Positions 44,139-51,492 of a stretch of 64,000 nucleotides of DNA are shown here, piece by piece. This DNA comes from Paracoccus onchidii (GTDB lineage Bacteria > Pseudomonadota > Alphaproteobacteria > Rhodobacterales > Rhodobacteraceae). The notes under the pieces were generated by a model. That model was not told where the DNA came from and ran no database searches. It worked only from the letters and a program-made list of their open reading frames with translations. The stretch's first letter is position 1. Every line of letters starts with the position of its first letter. A program made the translations under genes and the position numbers. The DNA is taken from positions 96,486 through 160,485 of the forward strand of contig NZ_JAQBIE010000011.1 in NCBI RefSeq assembly GCF_028294535.1, read 5' to 3'.

Positions 44139-44585
44139 ATGAAGAAAGTGGCAGTTGAATTCAAGCGCAGCTGGTCGCGCTACAACCCCGGCGAGGTTGC
44201 CGGGTTCGACGAGGCGCAGGCAGATGAGCTTGTAAAGGCCGGACATGCCGTGCGCGCGGGAAAGCAGCCCATGCCAAAAATGGAAAAACTGACCATCGCG
44301 GTGGGCGATATCCGTGAAACGGATGCGTTCAAGGATGCGATGTCCGAAATCCAGGGCGAATGGCAGAAGCTGGAAGAACGGGCCAACCAGGTGGAGGCTG
44401 AAGAAAAGCGTCTCGAAGGCGTTCGTGCGCAACTCGATCTACAGATCGATGCCTCTGATCCGGGTGATTTCTGTGTGGTTGACGCCAAGGATTCCGGTGA
44501 TCCGGATAATCAGCCCGATACGGCTGCTGGCGAACCCGAGGCCAAGCGCAGTGGCAAGGGCGGTCTGCCCAAGCAGGGCCGCTAA
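44139..44585 (+). CDS. Phage head-region protein of unknown role
   Basis: 148 residues. The start MKKVAVEFKRSWSRYNPGEV, then DELVKAGHAVRAG, is a short SH3-like or DUF7210-like piece often found right after capsid genes. It is followed by a long helix (EIQGEWQKLEERANQVEAEEKR) and an acidic tail. It may decorate the head or assist the connector; not established. Confidence 0.7.
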   Translation: MKKVAVEFKRSWSRYNPGEVAGFDEAQADELVKAGHAVRAGKQPMPKMEKLTIAVGDIRETDAFKDAMSEIQGEWQKLEERANQVEAEEKRLEGVRAQLDLQIDASDPGDFCVVDAKDSGDPDNQPDTAAGEPEAKRSGKGGLPKQGR

Positions 44586-44597
44586 GGCGCGATCATC

Positions 44598-45101
44598 ATG
44601 AGGGTGCTTACCGATATCGTGGCGTTGCCTCTTTCAGCGTCAGATCTGCTTGATCACATCCCTTTCGATCCGGATGCAGAGCACAGAATCCAATCTCTGA
44701 TCGAGGCGGCAACCGCGGTTGTGGAAGCTGCGACCAACCGGCCGATGATGCGGCGCGAGGTCGAGATCGAGCTTCCTGCATGCGCCTGGTCGGTTTTCTG
44801 GTTGCCTTGTGCGCCAGTGATATCGCTTCGGGATGCGAATGGTGCGGAGCTGGTCAGCGCCTTCAATGAGCCTCGTATCCGTCGGGGCACCTATGCCGGC
44901 GAGACGATTGTTGCCGAGGTCGGATATGAGCATAAGGGCCGTATTCCGCAACAGATGCGCCAGGCAGTGATCCTGCTGGTAAAGGAGTGGCTGGAAACCG
45001 AGATCTCGGTTGGTGATCGATATGATGCGCCGGTTTTGAGTTTCGGTTTCCAACGGCTTGTAAAGCAGGTGAAATATAGCCGCCCGCAGGTGTTGTGCTG
45101 A
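44598..45101 (+). CDS. Head-tail connector protein (gp6-like)
   Basis: 167 residues. The helical bundle start DAEHRIQSLIEAATAVVEAA, then TNRPMMRREVEIELP, and IPQQMRQAVILLVKEWLETE are typical of phage gp6/phiE125-gp8-like adaptors, which form a ring under the portal. The stop overlaps the next start (TGATG). Confidence 0.85.
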   Translation: MRVLTDIVALPLSASDLLDHIPFDPDAEHRIQSLIEAATAVVEAATNRPMMRREVEIELPACAWSVFWLPCAPVISLRDANGAELVSAFNEPRIRRGTYAGETIVAEVGYEHKGRIPQQMRQAVILLVKEWLETEISVGDRYDAPVLSFGFQRLVKQVKYSRPQVLC

Positions 45102-45430
45102 TGGCCCGTATTTCTTTTGATCGCCGTATTCAGTTCCTGCGCGCCCAGATGATTGACGATGGGTTCCAGTCGCGGCCAGGAGATTACACGCCGTTCGGTT
45201 CCCGGTTATGGGCGGCAAAGAGCGAAATAAGCGACGGCGAAAAATTCAGTGCGGGCACGATCGTGCCCAATCTTCAATCCCGTTTCACCGTTCGTTGGTC
45301 CAGGCTGTCTGCAAGCATCGAGCATACCGATCGGATCGAAGCGGAGGGTCGCGTTTATGCGATTGTCGGCATCAAGGAGGTCGGACGGCGCGCGGCGCGG
45401 GAGTTCACGACAGCATTGGTGGCGCCATGA
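45101..45430 (+). CDS. Head-tail joining (stopper) protein
   Basis: 109 residues. Small beta-barrel of the phage head-closure type: SFDRRIQFLRAQMIDDGFQS, then RFTVRWSRLSASIEHTDRI and YAIVGIKEVGRRAAREFTT. It sits between connector and tail completion genes with overlapping start and stop codons on both sides. Confidence 0.83.
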   Translation: MARISFDRRIQFLRAQMIDDGFQSRPGDYTPFGSRLWAAKSEISDGEKFSAGTIVPNLQSRFTVRWSRLSASIEHTDRIEAEGRVYAIVGIKEVGRRAAREFTTALVAP

Positions 45431-45903
45431 GCGTGACCGTTGATGTGGAAGGCTTCGCCGAACTGGAAAGAACGCTCGACAATCTGTCAAAGGCAGCCGG
45501 CAAGGGGGTATTGCGGCGTGCGCTGAAAAAGGCCGCTCAGCCCACCGCTGACCTGGCGAGTTCAATGGCCCCGGTGAGAACCGGGAACCTTGCGAGATCC
45601 GTGATTGTCGGAGCCAAGTTGGACGGACGTCAGGCGCGTATTCACCGACGTATGTTTCGCGATGACAAATCCTCGGTCGAGATGTTCGTCGGTCCGTCTT
45701 ATCTGTCGGGGGACGGCGGGCGGCATGGCCATCTGGTGGAGTTCGGCACCTGGAAGATGGCGGCACAACCGTTCATGCGCCCGGCTTGGGATCAGGACAA
45801 GCGCGCCATGCTCGATCGATTGTCCGAAGAGCTGTGGGCCGAACTTGAGAAAGCTATCCGGCGCGCCGAGAAACGCGCCGCCAAGCTGGCGGCGAAGGGC
45901 TGA
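45427..45903 (+). CDS. HK97 gp10-like tail completion protein
   Basis: 158 residues. VDVEGFAELERTLDNLSKAA, APVRTGNLARSVIVGA, HGHLVEFGTWKMAAQPFMRP and AWDQDKRAMLDRLSEELWAE match the HK97-gp10 family (the GTGNLRxS and E-FGT motifs). It helps join the tail to the head. Alternating charge at the C-terminus (KAIRRAEKRAAKLAAKG). Confidence 0.9.
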   Translation: MSVTVDVEGFAELERTLDNLSKAAGKGVLRRALKKAAQPTADLASSMAPVRTGNLARSVIVGAKLDGRQARIHRRMFRDDKSSVEMFVGPSYLSGDGGRHGHLVEFGTWKMAAQPFMRPAWDQDKRAMLDRLSEELWAELEKAIRRAEKRAAKLAAKG

Positions 45904-45906
45904 GCG

Positions 45907-46290
45907 ATGGAAGAAGCGTTGCGTGCGATGCTGCTGGCCGATGGCACGATATCGTCAGTGGTGGGCGGTCGTGTTGATTGGGGTGAGGGAATGCAGGGCG
46001 CGGACCTGCCCGCGATCGTCATGCAGGTGGTCAGCAGCGAAAATCAACACAGCATGCAGGGGCCTGACGGGTTGTTTCAATCACGGGTCCAGATCGACGC
46101 CTATGCGCAAAATTATGGGGCCGCGAAACGACTGCAACGGGCCGTTCTGGCGGCGTTGGATGGCTATCACGGCGGGCCAATGCAGGGAGTATTTCACGCG
46201 GGTTCGCGTGAAGGACGGGAAGCGGGGACCAATGAGGCTGAACGGCCATACCGGGTCTCGATGGATTTCATGACAAACTGGAGCGAATGA
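45907..46290 (+). CDS. DUF3168-type tail completion protein
   Basis: 127 residues. MEEALRAMLLADGTISSVVG, then LPAIVMQVVSSENQHSMQGP and RVQIDAYAQNYGAAKRLQRA, are the standard blocks of DUF3168 (gpU-like), the cap of the tail tube on the head side. Confidence 0.9.
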   Translation: MEEALRAMLLADGTISSVVGGRVDWGEGMQGADLPAIVMQVVSSENQHSMQGPDGLFQSRVQIDAYAQNYGAAKRLQRAVLAALDGYHGGPMQGVFHAGSREGREAGTNEAERPYRVSMDFMTNWSE

Positions 46291-46291
46291 C

Positions 46292-46705
46292 ATGCCAGAT
46301 GGACAAATCGGCTATGGCAGCCAGGTGCGGATCGGTGTTGGGGCAACGCCGAACTGGACCGAACTTGAATTTGTGGGTGATATCGAGATGCCTGATGAGC
46401 AGATCGATGAAATCGAAGTCACCCATATGCAGTCGCCCGGTCGGCGCAAACAGTTCATCTCGGGCCTGACCGATGGCGGCGAGGTCAGCATCCCGATGAA
46501 CTATATTCCGGGCAGCGCCAGCGATGTTCTGTTGTTGGGTCTGAAAGCGTCGGGCGAAACTGTCCAGGTCGAGATCACCCTGACTGCCGCCGGGACGCCG
46601 GAAACCTATGCGGGATTTCTGAAAGGTTACGCACGCACCGCGCCGGTGAATGACAAGATGATGGCCACGGCCACATTCCGGCTGTCGGAGGCCATCGAAC
46701 CATGA
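46292..46705 (+). CDS. Major tail tube protein
   Basis: 137 residues, beta-rich. IGYGSQVRIGVGATPNWTEL, EFVGDIEMPDEQIDEIEVTH and SGLTDGGEVSIPMNYIPG fit siphoviral tail tube subunits. The gene lies between tail completion and chaperone genes. It overlaps the chaperone start by 4 nt. Confidence 0.88.
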   Translation: MPDGQIGYGSQVRIGVGATPNWTELEFVGDIEMPDEQIDEIEVTHMQSPGRRKQFISGLTDGGEVSIPMNYIPGSASDVLLLGLKASGETVQVEITLTAAGTPETYAGFLKGYARTAPVNDKMMATATFRLSEAIEP

Positions 46706-47055
46706 GCAACCGGTTTCTGGGCGAAGCGACTGCAACGCTGGGTGGCAAGACCTATACGTTGCGTTGTGATTTCAACGCGATGTGTGAATTCGAAGATGCA
46801 ACGGGAAAGGATGCACTCGCGACCTTCGAGGCCTTCGAGGGCTTCGAGGCGGGGAAGGTCAGCGTGAAGGACATGCGGGCCATCATGTGGTCGTTCATGT
46901 TGCATCATCATCCTGAGGCCACGTTGACCGAGGCCGGCGAACTTCTCAGCGCCGATGTCGATGCTCTGGTGACTGTGATCAGGGCCGCAAGCCCGTCCGC
47001 ATCCGAGGCAGCAGAGCTGGGAAAGGGACAGGCCGCTCAGGGTCCGGCGGCCTAG
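46702..47055 (+). CDS. Tail assembly chaperone, upstream (G-like) part
   Basis: 117 residues. LGEATATLGGKTYTLRCDFN, AMCEFEDATG and MRAIMWSFMLHHHPEATLTE resemble the gene transfer agent gp10 family, the counterpart of lambda gpG. Near the end the codons read CTG-GGA-AAG, containing the slippery heptamer described below; a -1 shift there leads into the next frame. Without the shift translation ends at 47055. Confidence 0.88.
   Translation: MSNRFLGEATATLGGKTYTLRCDFNAMCEFEDATGKDALATFEAFEGFEAGKVSVKDMRAIMWSFMLHHHPEATLTEAGELLSADVDALVTVIRAASPSASEAAELGKGQAAQGPAA
47019..47025 (+). promoter_or_regulatory. Programmed -1 frameshift site (G-GGA-AAG)
   Basis: GGGAAAG in the phase G-GGA-AAG of the chaperone gene, the same heptamer used by lambda for gpG-gpGT. 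After a -1 slip the reading continues through GTGRSGSGGLDYLAM and joins the downstream frame without a stop. Confidence 0.85.
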
Positions 47056-47066
47056 ACTATCTGGCG

Positions 47067-47375
47067 ATGTTGCGGGCCTATGCAGCTGCTGGCTTTTCGC
47101 CCTCTGATTTCTGGGGTCTGACGCCCCGGCTCTATCTTGCGCACATGTTGGGTGCGTCGGATCGGATGGATCGGGATCATCGAAACAGCGCCTGGTTGGC
47201 CTGGCATGTCGAAGCGCTTCGCCGCGCCAGGAAACTGCCGGATGCCAAGCGGTTTATCTCTGGTGATGCCGGGCGGGTCGAGGATCAGGCCCAGGTGGCG
47301 ATCCGTCTGGGCTGCCTGCGAGCGTCTTTGCCTCGCATCACTCAAGCGCAGTGGCGTGCGCGGTTCGCGACTTAG
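47067..47375 (+). CDS. Tail assembly chaperone, downstream (T-like) part
   Basis: 102 codons counted from the ATG at 47067, but the frame is open upstream to the slippery site, so the natural product is probably a G-T fusion of about 225 residues. AYAAAGFSPSDFWGLTPRLY, then LAHMLGASDRMDRDHRNSAW and LAWHVEALRRARKLPD, is typical of the T-like part that binds the tape measure. No good ribosome site stands before the ATG, in keeping with expression by frameshift. Confidence 0.85.
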   Translation: MLRAYAAAGFSPSDFWGLTPRLYLAHMLGASDRMDRDHRNSAWLAWHVEALRRARKLPDAKRFISGDAGRVEDQAQVAIRLGCLRASLPRITQAQWRARFAT

Positions 47376-47752
47376 AGTTCTTCAAGGGATACCAGTCGCC
47401 ATGAGTTGTCGGTGGTGTCGATAACGCAGGACCATTGCGAAAGAATTTTTGTTCCAAGCGCATTATGCACACGGAACGAAGGTTCTACGGTGATCGTGCT
47501 GCCGTTTACCCGAGCGGGCCAAGTCGCATACCAGTTGTCACTGCCCATTTCCCATTCGGCGGATTCGGGGTCGTGCAGGTTCGCCGCGATTGACTGCTGG
47601 CATGCATATCTCGCTTCGCTCAGATCCTTATCTTTCTGGGACATCTCTTGCTTTGGTGGGTTCAGATCGTCGTCGGTCCAAGACCACCAAAGAAAGGGAG
47701 CCGCGATTGCGATCACTCCGAGTGAAAGTATCGCTTTTACATTTTCGTTCAT
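47372..47752 (-). CDS. Membrane-anchored protein encoded backwards inside the tail operon
   Basis: 126 residues from MNENVKAILSLGVIAIAAPF with AGGA 6-7 nt upstream. One N-terminal helix (about 6-22), then an exported domain with two Cys (ARYACQQSIAANLHDPESAE and SQWSCVIDTTDNSWR). This resembles small phage or plasmid envelope proteins of unknown role. It runs against the late operon, between chaperone and tape measure, and uses more A/T-ending codons. It is probably expressed from the prophage as a lysogenic-conversion gene. Confidence 0.72.
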   Translation of the reverse strand: MNENVKAILSLGVIAIAAPFLWWSWTDDDLNPPKQEMSQKDKDLSEARYACQQSIAANLHDPESAEWEMGSDNWYATWPARVNGSTITVEPSFRVHNALGTKILSQWSCVIDTTDNSWRLVSLEEL

Positions 47753-47778
47753 AGGGATTCCTTTTTGGGGGTAGGTGG

Positions 47779-49827
47779 ATGGCACAATCGGTTATTGGTG
47801 CGCTTCGAGTAAATCTGGGACTTGATAGCGCGAAGTTCGAGAGTGGGGCCAGACGTGTCAAGCAGCCTCTTGCTGCCATGCGAACACAGTTTCTCGCAGT
47901 GGCGGGGGCAGCATCTGCATTGGGAGCGGCTATCGGTGCTGCGGCCCTAAAAGGGGCGGGGGATATAGATAAGGCCGCGAAGTCTGCGCGCCGACTGGGT
48001 GGAACTATAGGTGGGTTTCGCGCAATCGAGATGGCTGCTGGCGAGGCAGGCGTTTCTCTTTCGACGCTGACCGATGCTGTCCAGACGATGGATCGCGAAG
48101 TGGCGCGTGGTAGCAAGAACGCGGTCGGCGCACTTGGACAGCTTGGCATTGCCGCTGCGGATCTTGATGGCAAGGACGCCGATGAAAAGCTTGCATTGAT
48201 TGCGGACCGCATCGTCGAACTGGGTATTTCGACCGGTGAAGCCTCGGCGTTGTTGCAGGATCTGGGCGTGCGAAACCGGGAAATGTTGTTGGCTGTCATG
48301 GCCGGCGGCGATGCCTTTCGCAATGCCCGTCGTGATGTCGAGGAATATGGTCTAGCGCTTGGCAGCGTGGATTCCGACGCGATAGAGCTGGCGAATGATC
48401 GGATCGGTCGGCTGGGATTGGTTGGCCAATATGTCGGTCAACAGCTGGCGATCACCATCGTTCCGACTTTGGGTCGGCTGGCCAAAGCAATGACCGATAG
48501 CCTGCGCGAAGGTGGTCATCTGCGTTCCGTGATCGATGGCTTGACGAATAACCTTCAGCGGTTGGGAACATATGTTGCTGTCGCGGTTGCCGGTTTCGGC
48601 GTGCGTTATGTAGGTGCCATGGTGGCGGCACGAGTAGCGACATTGAGCCTTTCTGGTGCGCTGGTGGCTCTGCGGGGGGCGCTAATCCGGACCGGGATTG
48701 GGGCGCTGGTCGTTGTCGCCGGTGAGTTGGTTTACCAGTTCGGGCGGCTTGTGAGCGCAGCTGGTGGATTTGGGGAAGCGATGGGGCAGTTGGGGGAGCT
48801 GTCTGCTTTGGTCTGGCAAGGGATAGCAGATTCGGCACAGGCTATTCCTCCTGCGCTTGCGGCGGTTTGGGCCAACGTGAAAGCCGGGTTCCTGCGGTTC
48901 GTGGGTGACTTGCAGTGGGCTTGGTATTCCTTTCTCGGCAGCATGTCGGCGGGCGCCAGAGACCTTGGTATGGGTGATGTTGCAGATAGTCTTCAGGCTC
49001 AGGCAGCAGCTGCTGGTCAGGCATGGGACGGCATTGCTGCGAAAGAGGCTGATGCCCGCGCCGCTGCAAGTGAAAATGCCGGTAGAGCGGCTGGTGCGAT
49101 ATCGGAGGCGTTTGCCCCTGCCGCTGAAAAGCTTCGTGAATTGCGGGGGATGGTCGCAGGTACTTCCGAGGCGTTGGATCATGGCGCGATGTCTGCGGCC
49201 AGCTTTGCGGGATCGTTGGATGATGTTGCAACTGCCGCTTCGGGTGGCGGTGCTGGTGGTGGTGGCAAGTCTGGCGGGGCTGCGGGTGCGCTGCGAGATG
49301 TCGGAAAGGCCACGGATCAGGCCAGTGAAAAGGCCGATGACTTCAAGGCATCGTTCGGGGCCGCGTTCGAGGGCATTGTGACGGGATCGAAAACAGCCCG
49401 TGAAGCGATCAGCGAATTGCTCAACGGTTTGTCCAGCGTGTTCGCGAACCGGGCCTTTGAGGCGCTGTGGGGCGGGATGGCAGGCGGTGGCGGGCTTCTG
49501 TCATCGGCCTTTGCTGCGGTCGGCATGCCTGCATATGCCAACGGCGGCCAGCATGCTGGCGGCTTTCGGTTGGTCGGCGAGCGCGGCCCCGAAATCGAAG
49601 CGACTGGTGCAGCGCGTTACTACAGTTCAGCACAGACGCGCGACCTTCTCAGCGGGGGCACTGCACAGCCTTCGCGATCGCAGATTGAAATCGTGCCAAG
49701 CCCGTATTTCGATGCGCGCGTGAAGGAGGTCTCCGATCGAAGTGCGGCGGATATGGGGGTCAAGGTTTCAAAATCGATCCCCGGACAGATCCAGGAATAC
49801 AACCGCAATCCGAGAAAGCGTTTCTGA
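47779..49827 (+). CDS. Tail tape measure protein
   Basis: 682 residues. Ala/Gly-rich with N-terminal helices (RVKQPLAAMRTQFLAVAGAA), a central hydrophobic stretch (about 270-315, ISLSGALVALRGAL-like) and the C-terminal lambda-H/GTA-gp11 end (AFEALWGGMAGGGGLLSSAF, then RLVGERGPEIEATGAARYYS). Tail length scales with this protein; 682 residues predict a tail of roughly 100 nm. The start is the ATG giving MAQSVIGALRVNLG. Confidence 0.92.
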   Translation: MAQSVIGALRVNLGLDSAKFESGARRVKQPLAAMRTQFLAVAGAASALGAAIGAAALKGAGDIDKAAKSARRLGGTIGGFRAIEMAAGEAGVSLSTLTDAVQTMDREVARGSKNAVGALGQLGIAAADLDGKDADEKLALIADRIVELGISTGEASALLQDLGVRNREMLLAVMAGGDAFRNARRDVEEYGLALGSVDSDAIELANDRIGRLGLVGQYVGQQLAITIVPTLGRLAKAMTDSLREGGHLRSVIDGLTNNLQRLGTYVAVAVAGFGVRYVGAMVAARVATLSLSGALVALRGALIRTGIGALVVVAGELVYQFGRLVSAAGGFGEAMGQLGELSALVWQGIADSAQAIPPALAAVWANVKAGFLRFVGDLQWAWYSFLGSMSAGARDLGMGDVADSLQAQAAAAGQAWDGIAAKEADARAAASENAGRAAGAISEAFAPAAEKLRELRGMVAGTSEALDHGAMSAASFAGSLDDVATAASGGGAGGGGKSGGAAGALRDVGKATDQASEKADDFKASFGAAFEGIVTGSKTAREAISELLNGLSSVFANRAFEALWGGMAGGGGLLSSAFAAVGMPAYANGGQHAGGFRLVGERGPEIEATGAARYYSSAQTRDLLSGGTAQPSRSQIEIVPSPYFDARVKEVSDRSAADMGVKVSKSIPGQIQEYNRNPRKRF

Positions 49828-50462
49828 TGCCACTGAGCTATCCATATCCGCTGAGTTTCTTTTGCGACCAGTTGCGCGTCAAGAAATGTCGGGTTTTCAT
49901 GCAGCGCTTCGATGAGAGTTCGGGTTCGGGCGATGGCCGTGTTTGGTCAAGCGAATTGTCGCGCCCCTTGTGGTCTGCCGAACTGAGCCTGGCCGATCGG
50001 GCGGCGCATCTTGCGCGCGACATCGAGGCCAGGATCGACGGGCTGGATGGGGCGCGCAAGACATTCCTGTTTTCCGATCCCGGCTATTCTGGCCCCCAGA
50101 ACGGAATCACTGCGGGTCTGGGAAGCGTGACGATCGACAGTATTTCTTCGGATCGATCACGCGCGGCCTTTTCGGGCTTCCCGCCGGGCTTTGAGCTGAC
50201 GGTCGGCGATTTCTTCTCGATCGCCTATGGCGCCGACAGATATTACTTCGGCCGCGTCATGGAAGGGGGCGGATCGGCCGGCGCATTGCGCGAGGTGCGG
50301 CCCTATCTGCCATTGCCGGTGTCGACCGGTCTTTCGGTCGAGCTGGTGAAGCCGCGCTTCAAGGCGATCATTCCGCCCGGCGGCTATCAGCCGTTCGATT
50401 TCGATTTGCCTGGGGGTGACATCGCGCGCGGCGGATCGATGAGGATTGTCCAGAAACCATGA
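49827..50462 (+). CDS. Minor tail protein (distal tail position)
   Basis: 211 residues. It begins right at the tape-measure stop. RPLWSAELSLADRAAHLARD, then IEARIDGLDGARKTFLFSDP, resembles minor tail proteins of alphaproteobacterial siphophages. It occupies the place of gp12 in the gene transfer agent, but I do not see the DUF2460 signature. It probably forms the first ring below the tube. Confidence 0.72.
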   Translation: MPLSYPYPLSFFCDQLRVKKCRVFMQRFDESSGSGDGRVWSSELSRPLWSAELSLADRAAHLARDIEARIDGLDGARKTFLFSDPGYSGPQNGITAGLGSVTIDSISSDRSRAAFSGFPPGFELTVGDFFSIAYGADRYYFGRVMEGGGSAGALREVRPYLPLPVSTGLSVELVKPRFKAIIPPGGYQPFDFDLPGGDIARGGSMRIVQKP

Positions 50463-51073
50463 AGATACTTGAGCCAAGCCTGATTTCGTCCCTGCAGGCG
50501 GCGAGGGATGAGGGCATTGCACCGGTCTATTTTGCATGGATCGAGGGGCGCAGCAGGGACACGGGTACGGTCGAAGGGCTGGGGTTCTGGTCGGGTGATG
50601 ACGATCACAGCTTCAACGTTCAGACGCCATCGGGCGGGCTGACCAGCCGCGCATATATCGGCGGGTGCAACCTGACCATCAGCGATCCGACCTATGTCGC
50701 CGACTGGACCGACAACCCGATCAGCATTGGCCTGTCGCAGATTGCCGATGCCGCGCAATACCTGGCGCGCGGCCTCGATCTGCGGCTGGCCTATGTCGAG
50801 ACCCATGTCACCACCTGGGATAGCGGTCGCCTGAGTTCGAACCCGCAGCTGCACTGGATCGGCATCGTTGATGATGCGCAGATCTCGACGCCATCTGCCG
50901 GGGGCGATGGCGGCATCAACCTGACCGTGCGTTCCGAGCTGCTGTCCCAGATGTCCACGGTCAATCCGGCAAAATCATCGGACGCGCACCAAAAACGGCG
51001 CAGTTCTGGTGACCTGTTCTCGGTCTATTCCGGCATGATCCGCAGCCGCAAAACTCAATGGTGGAACGAATGA
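50459..51073 (+). CDS. Minor tail / hub protein (gp13 position)
   Basis: 204 residues. AYIGGCNLTISDPTYVADWT, ARGLDLRLAYVETHVTTWDS and the C-terminal RRSSGDLFSVYSGMIRSRKT, then QWWNE, place it with the hub-like proteins that precede the NlpC-type peptidase in GTA-like tails (DUF2163 position). The family assignment is by order more than by sequence. Its stop overlaps the next start. Confidence 0.7.
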   Translation: MKILEPSLISSLQAARDEGIAPVYFAWIEGRSRDTGTVEGLGFWSGDDDHSFNVQTPSGGLTSRAYIGGCNLTISDPTYVADWTDNPISIGLSQIADAAQYLARGLDLRLAYVETHVTTWDSGRLSSNPQLHWIGIVDDAQISTPSAGGDGGINLTVRSELLSQMSTVNPAKSSDAHQKRRSSGDLFSVYSGMIRSRKTQWWNE

Positions 51074-51489
51074 GGCGGTTGGAGAACTGGCGGGCGCGAT
51101 TGTCGGCAGAGCTGGACGCCCAACGCCGTGCGCCCTTTGCCTGGGGCAGCCATGATTGCGCCATCGGTTTTGCCTGCCGCGTGGTTGAGGCGATCACCGG
51201 CGAGGATCTGGCTGCACCCTATCGCGGAACATATGACAGCCCGCTGGGGGCGCTGCGCGTGTTGCGCGATAGCGGGGCCCTGACCCTTGGCGATTTCGTG
51301 GCGATGCACCTGCAGGAGATCGCGCCTGCGCGGGCGCATATCGGCGATCTGTGCCTCGTGCCGTCAACCGGCCCGATCGGGCAGGGGCTTGGGATGGTCG
51401 ATGCGACCAGCCTGATTGTATTGACCGAAACCGGCCAGGGCCGTCGCCCGCGCGCCGACATGATCCGCGCCTTTCGCGTCGGGGAGTAA
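51070..51489 (+). CDS. DUF6950-type tail peptidase-like protein
   Basis: 139 residues from MRRLENWRARLSAEL (ATGA overlap with the previous stop). FAWGSHDCAIGFACRVVEAI contains the Cys of an NlpC/P60-like fold, and ARAHIGDLCLVP the GD motif. It corresponds to gp14 of the Rhodobacter gene transfer agent, the tail-tip peptidase thought to open peptidoglycan during entry. The His of the usual triad is not clear. Confidence 0.82.
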   Translation: MRRLENWRARLSAELDAQRRAPFAWGSHDCAIGFACRVVEAITGEDLAAPYRGTYDSPLGALRVLRDSGALTLGDFVAMHLQEIAPARAHIGDLCLVPSTGPIGQGLGMVDATSLIVLTETGQGRRPRADMIRAFRVGE

Positions 51490-51492
51490 ATC

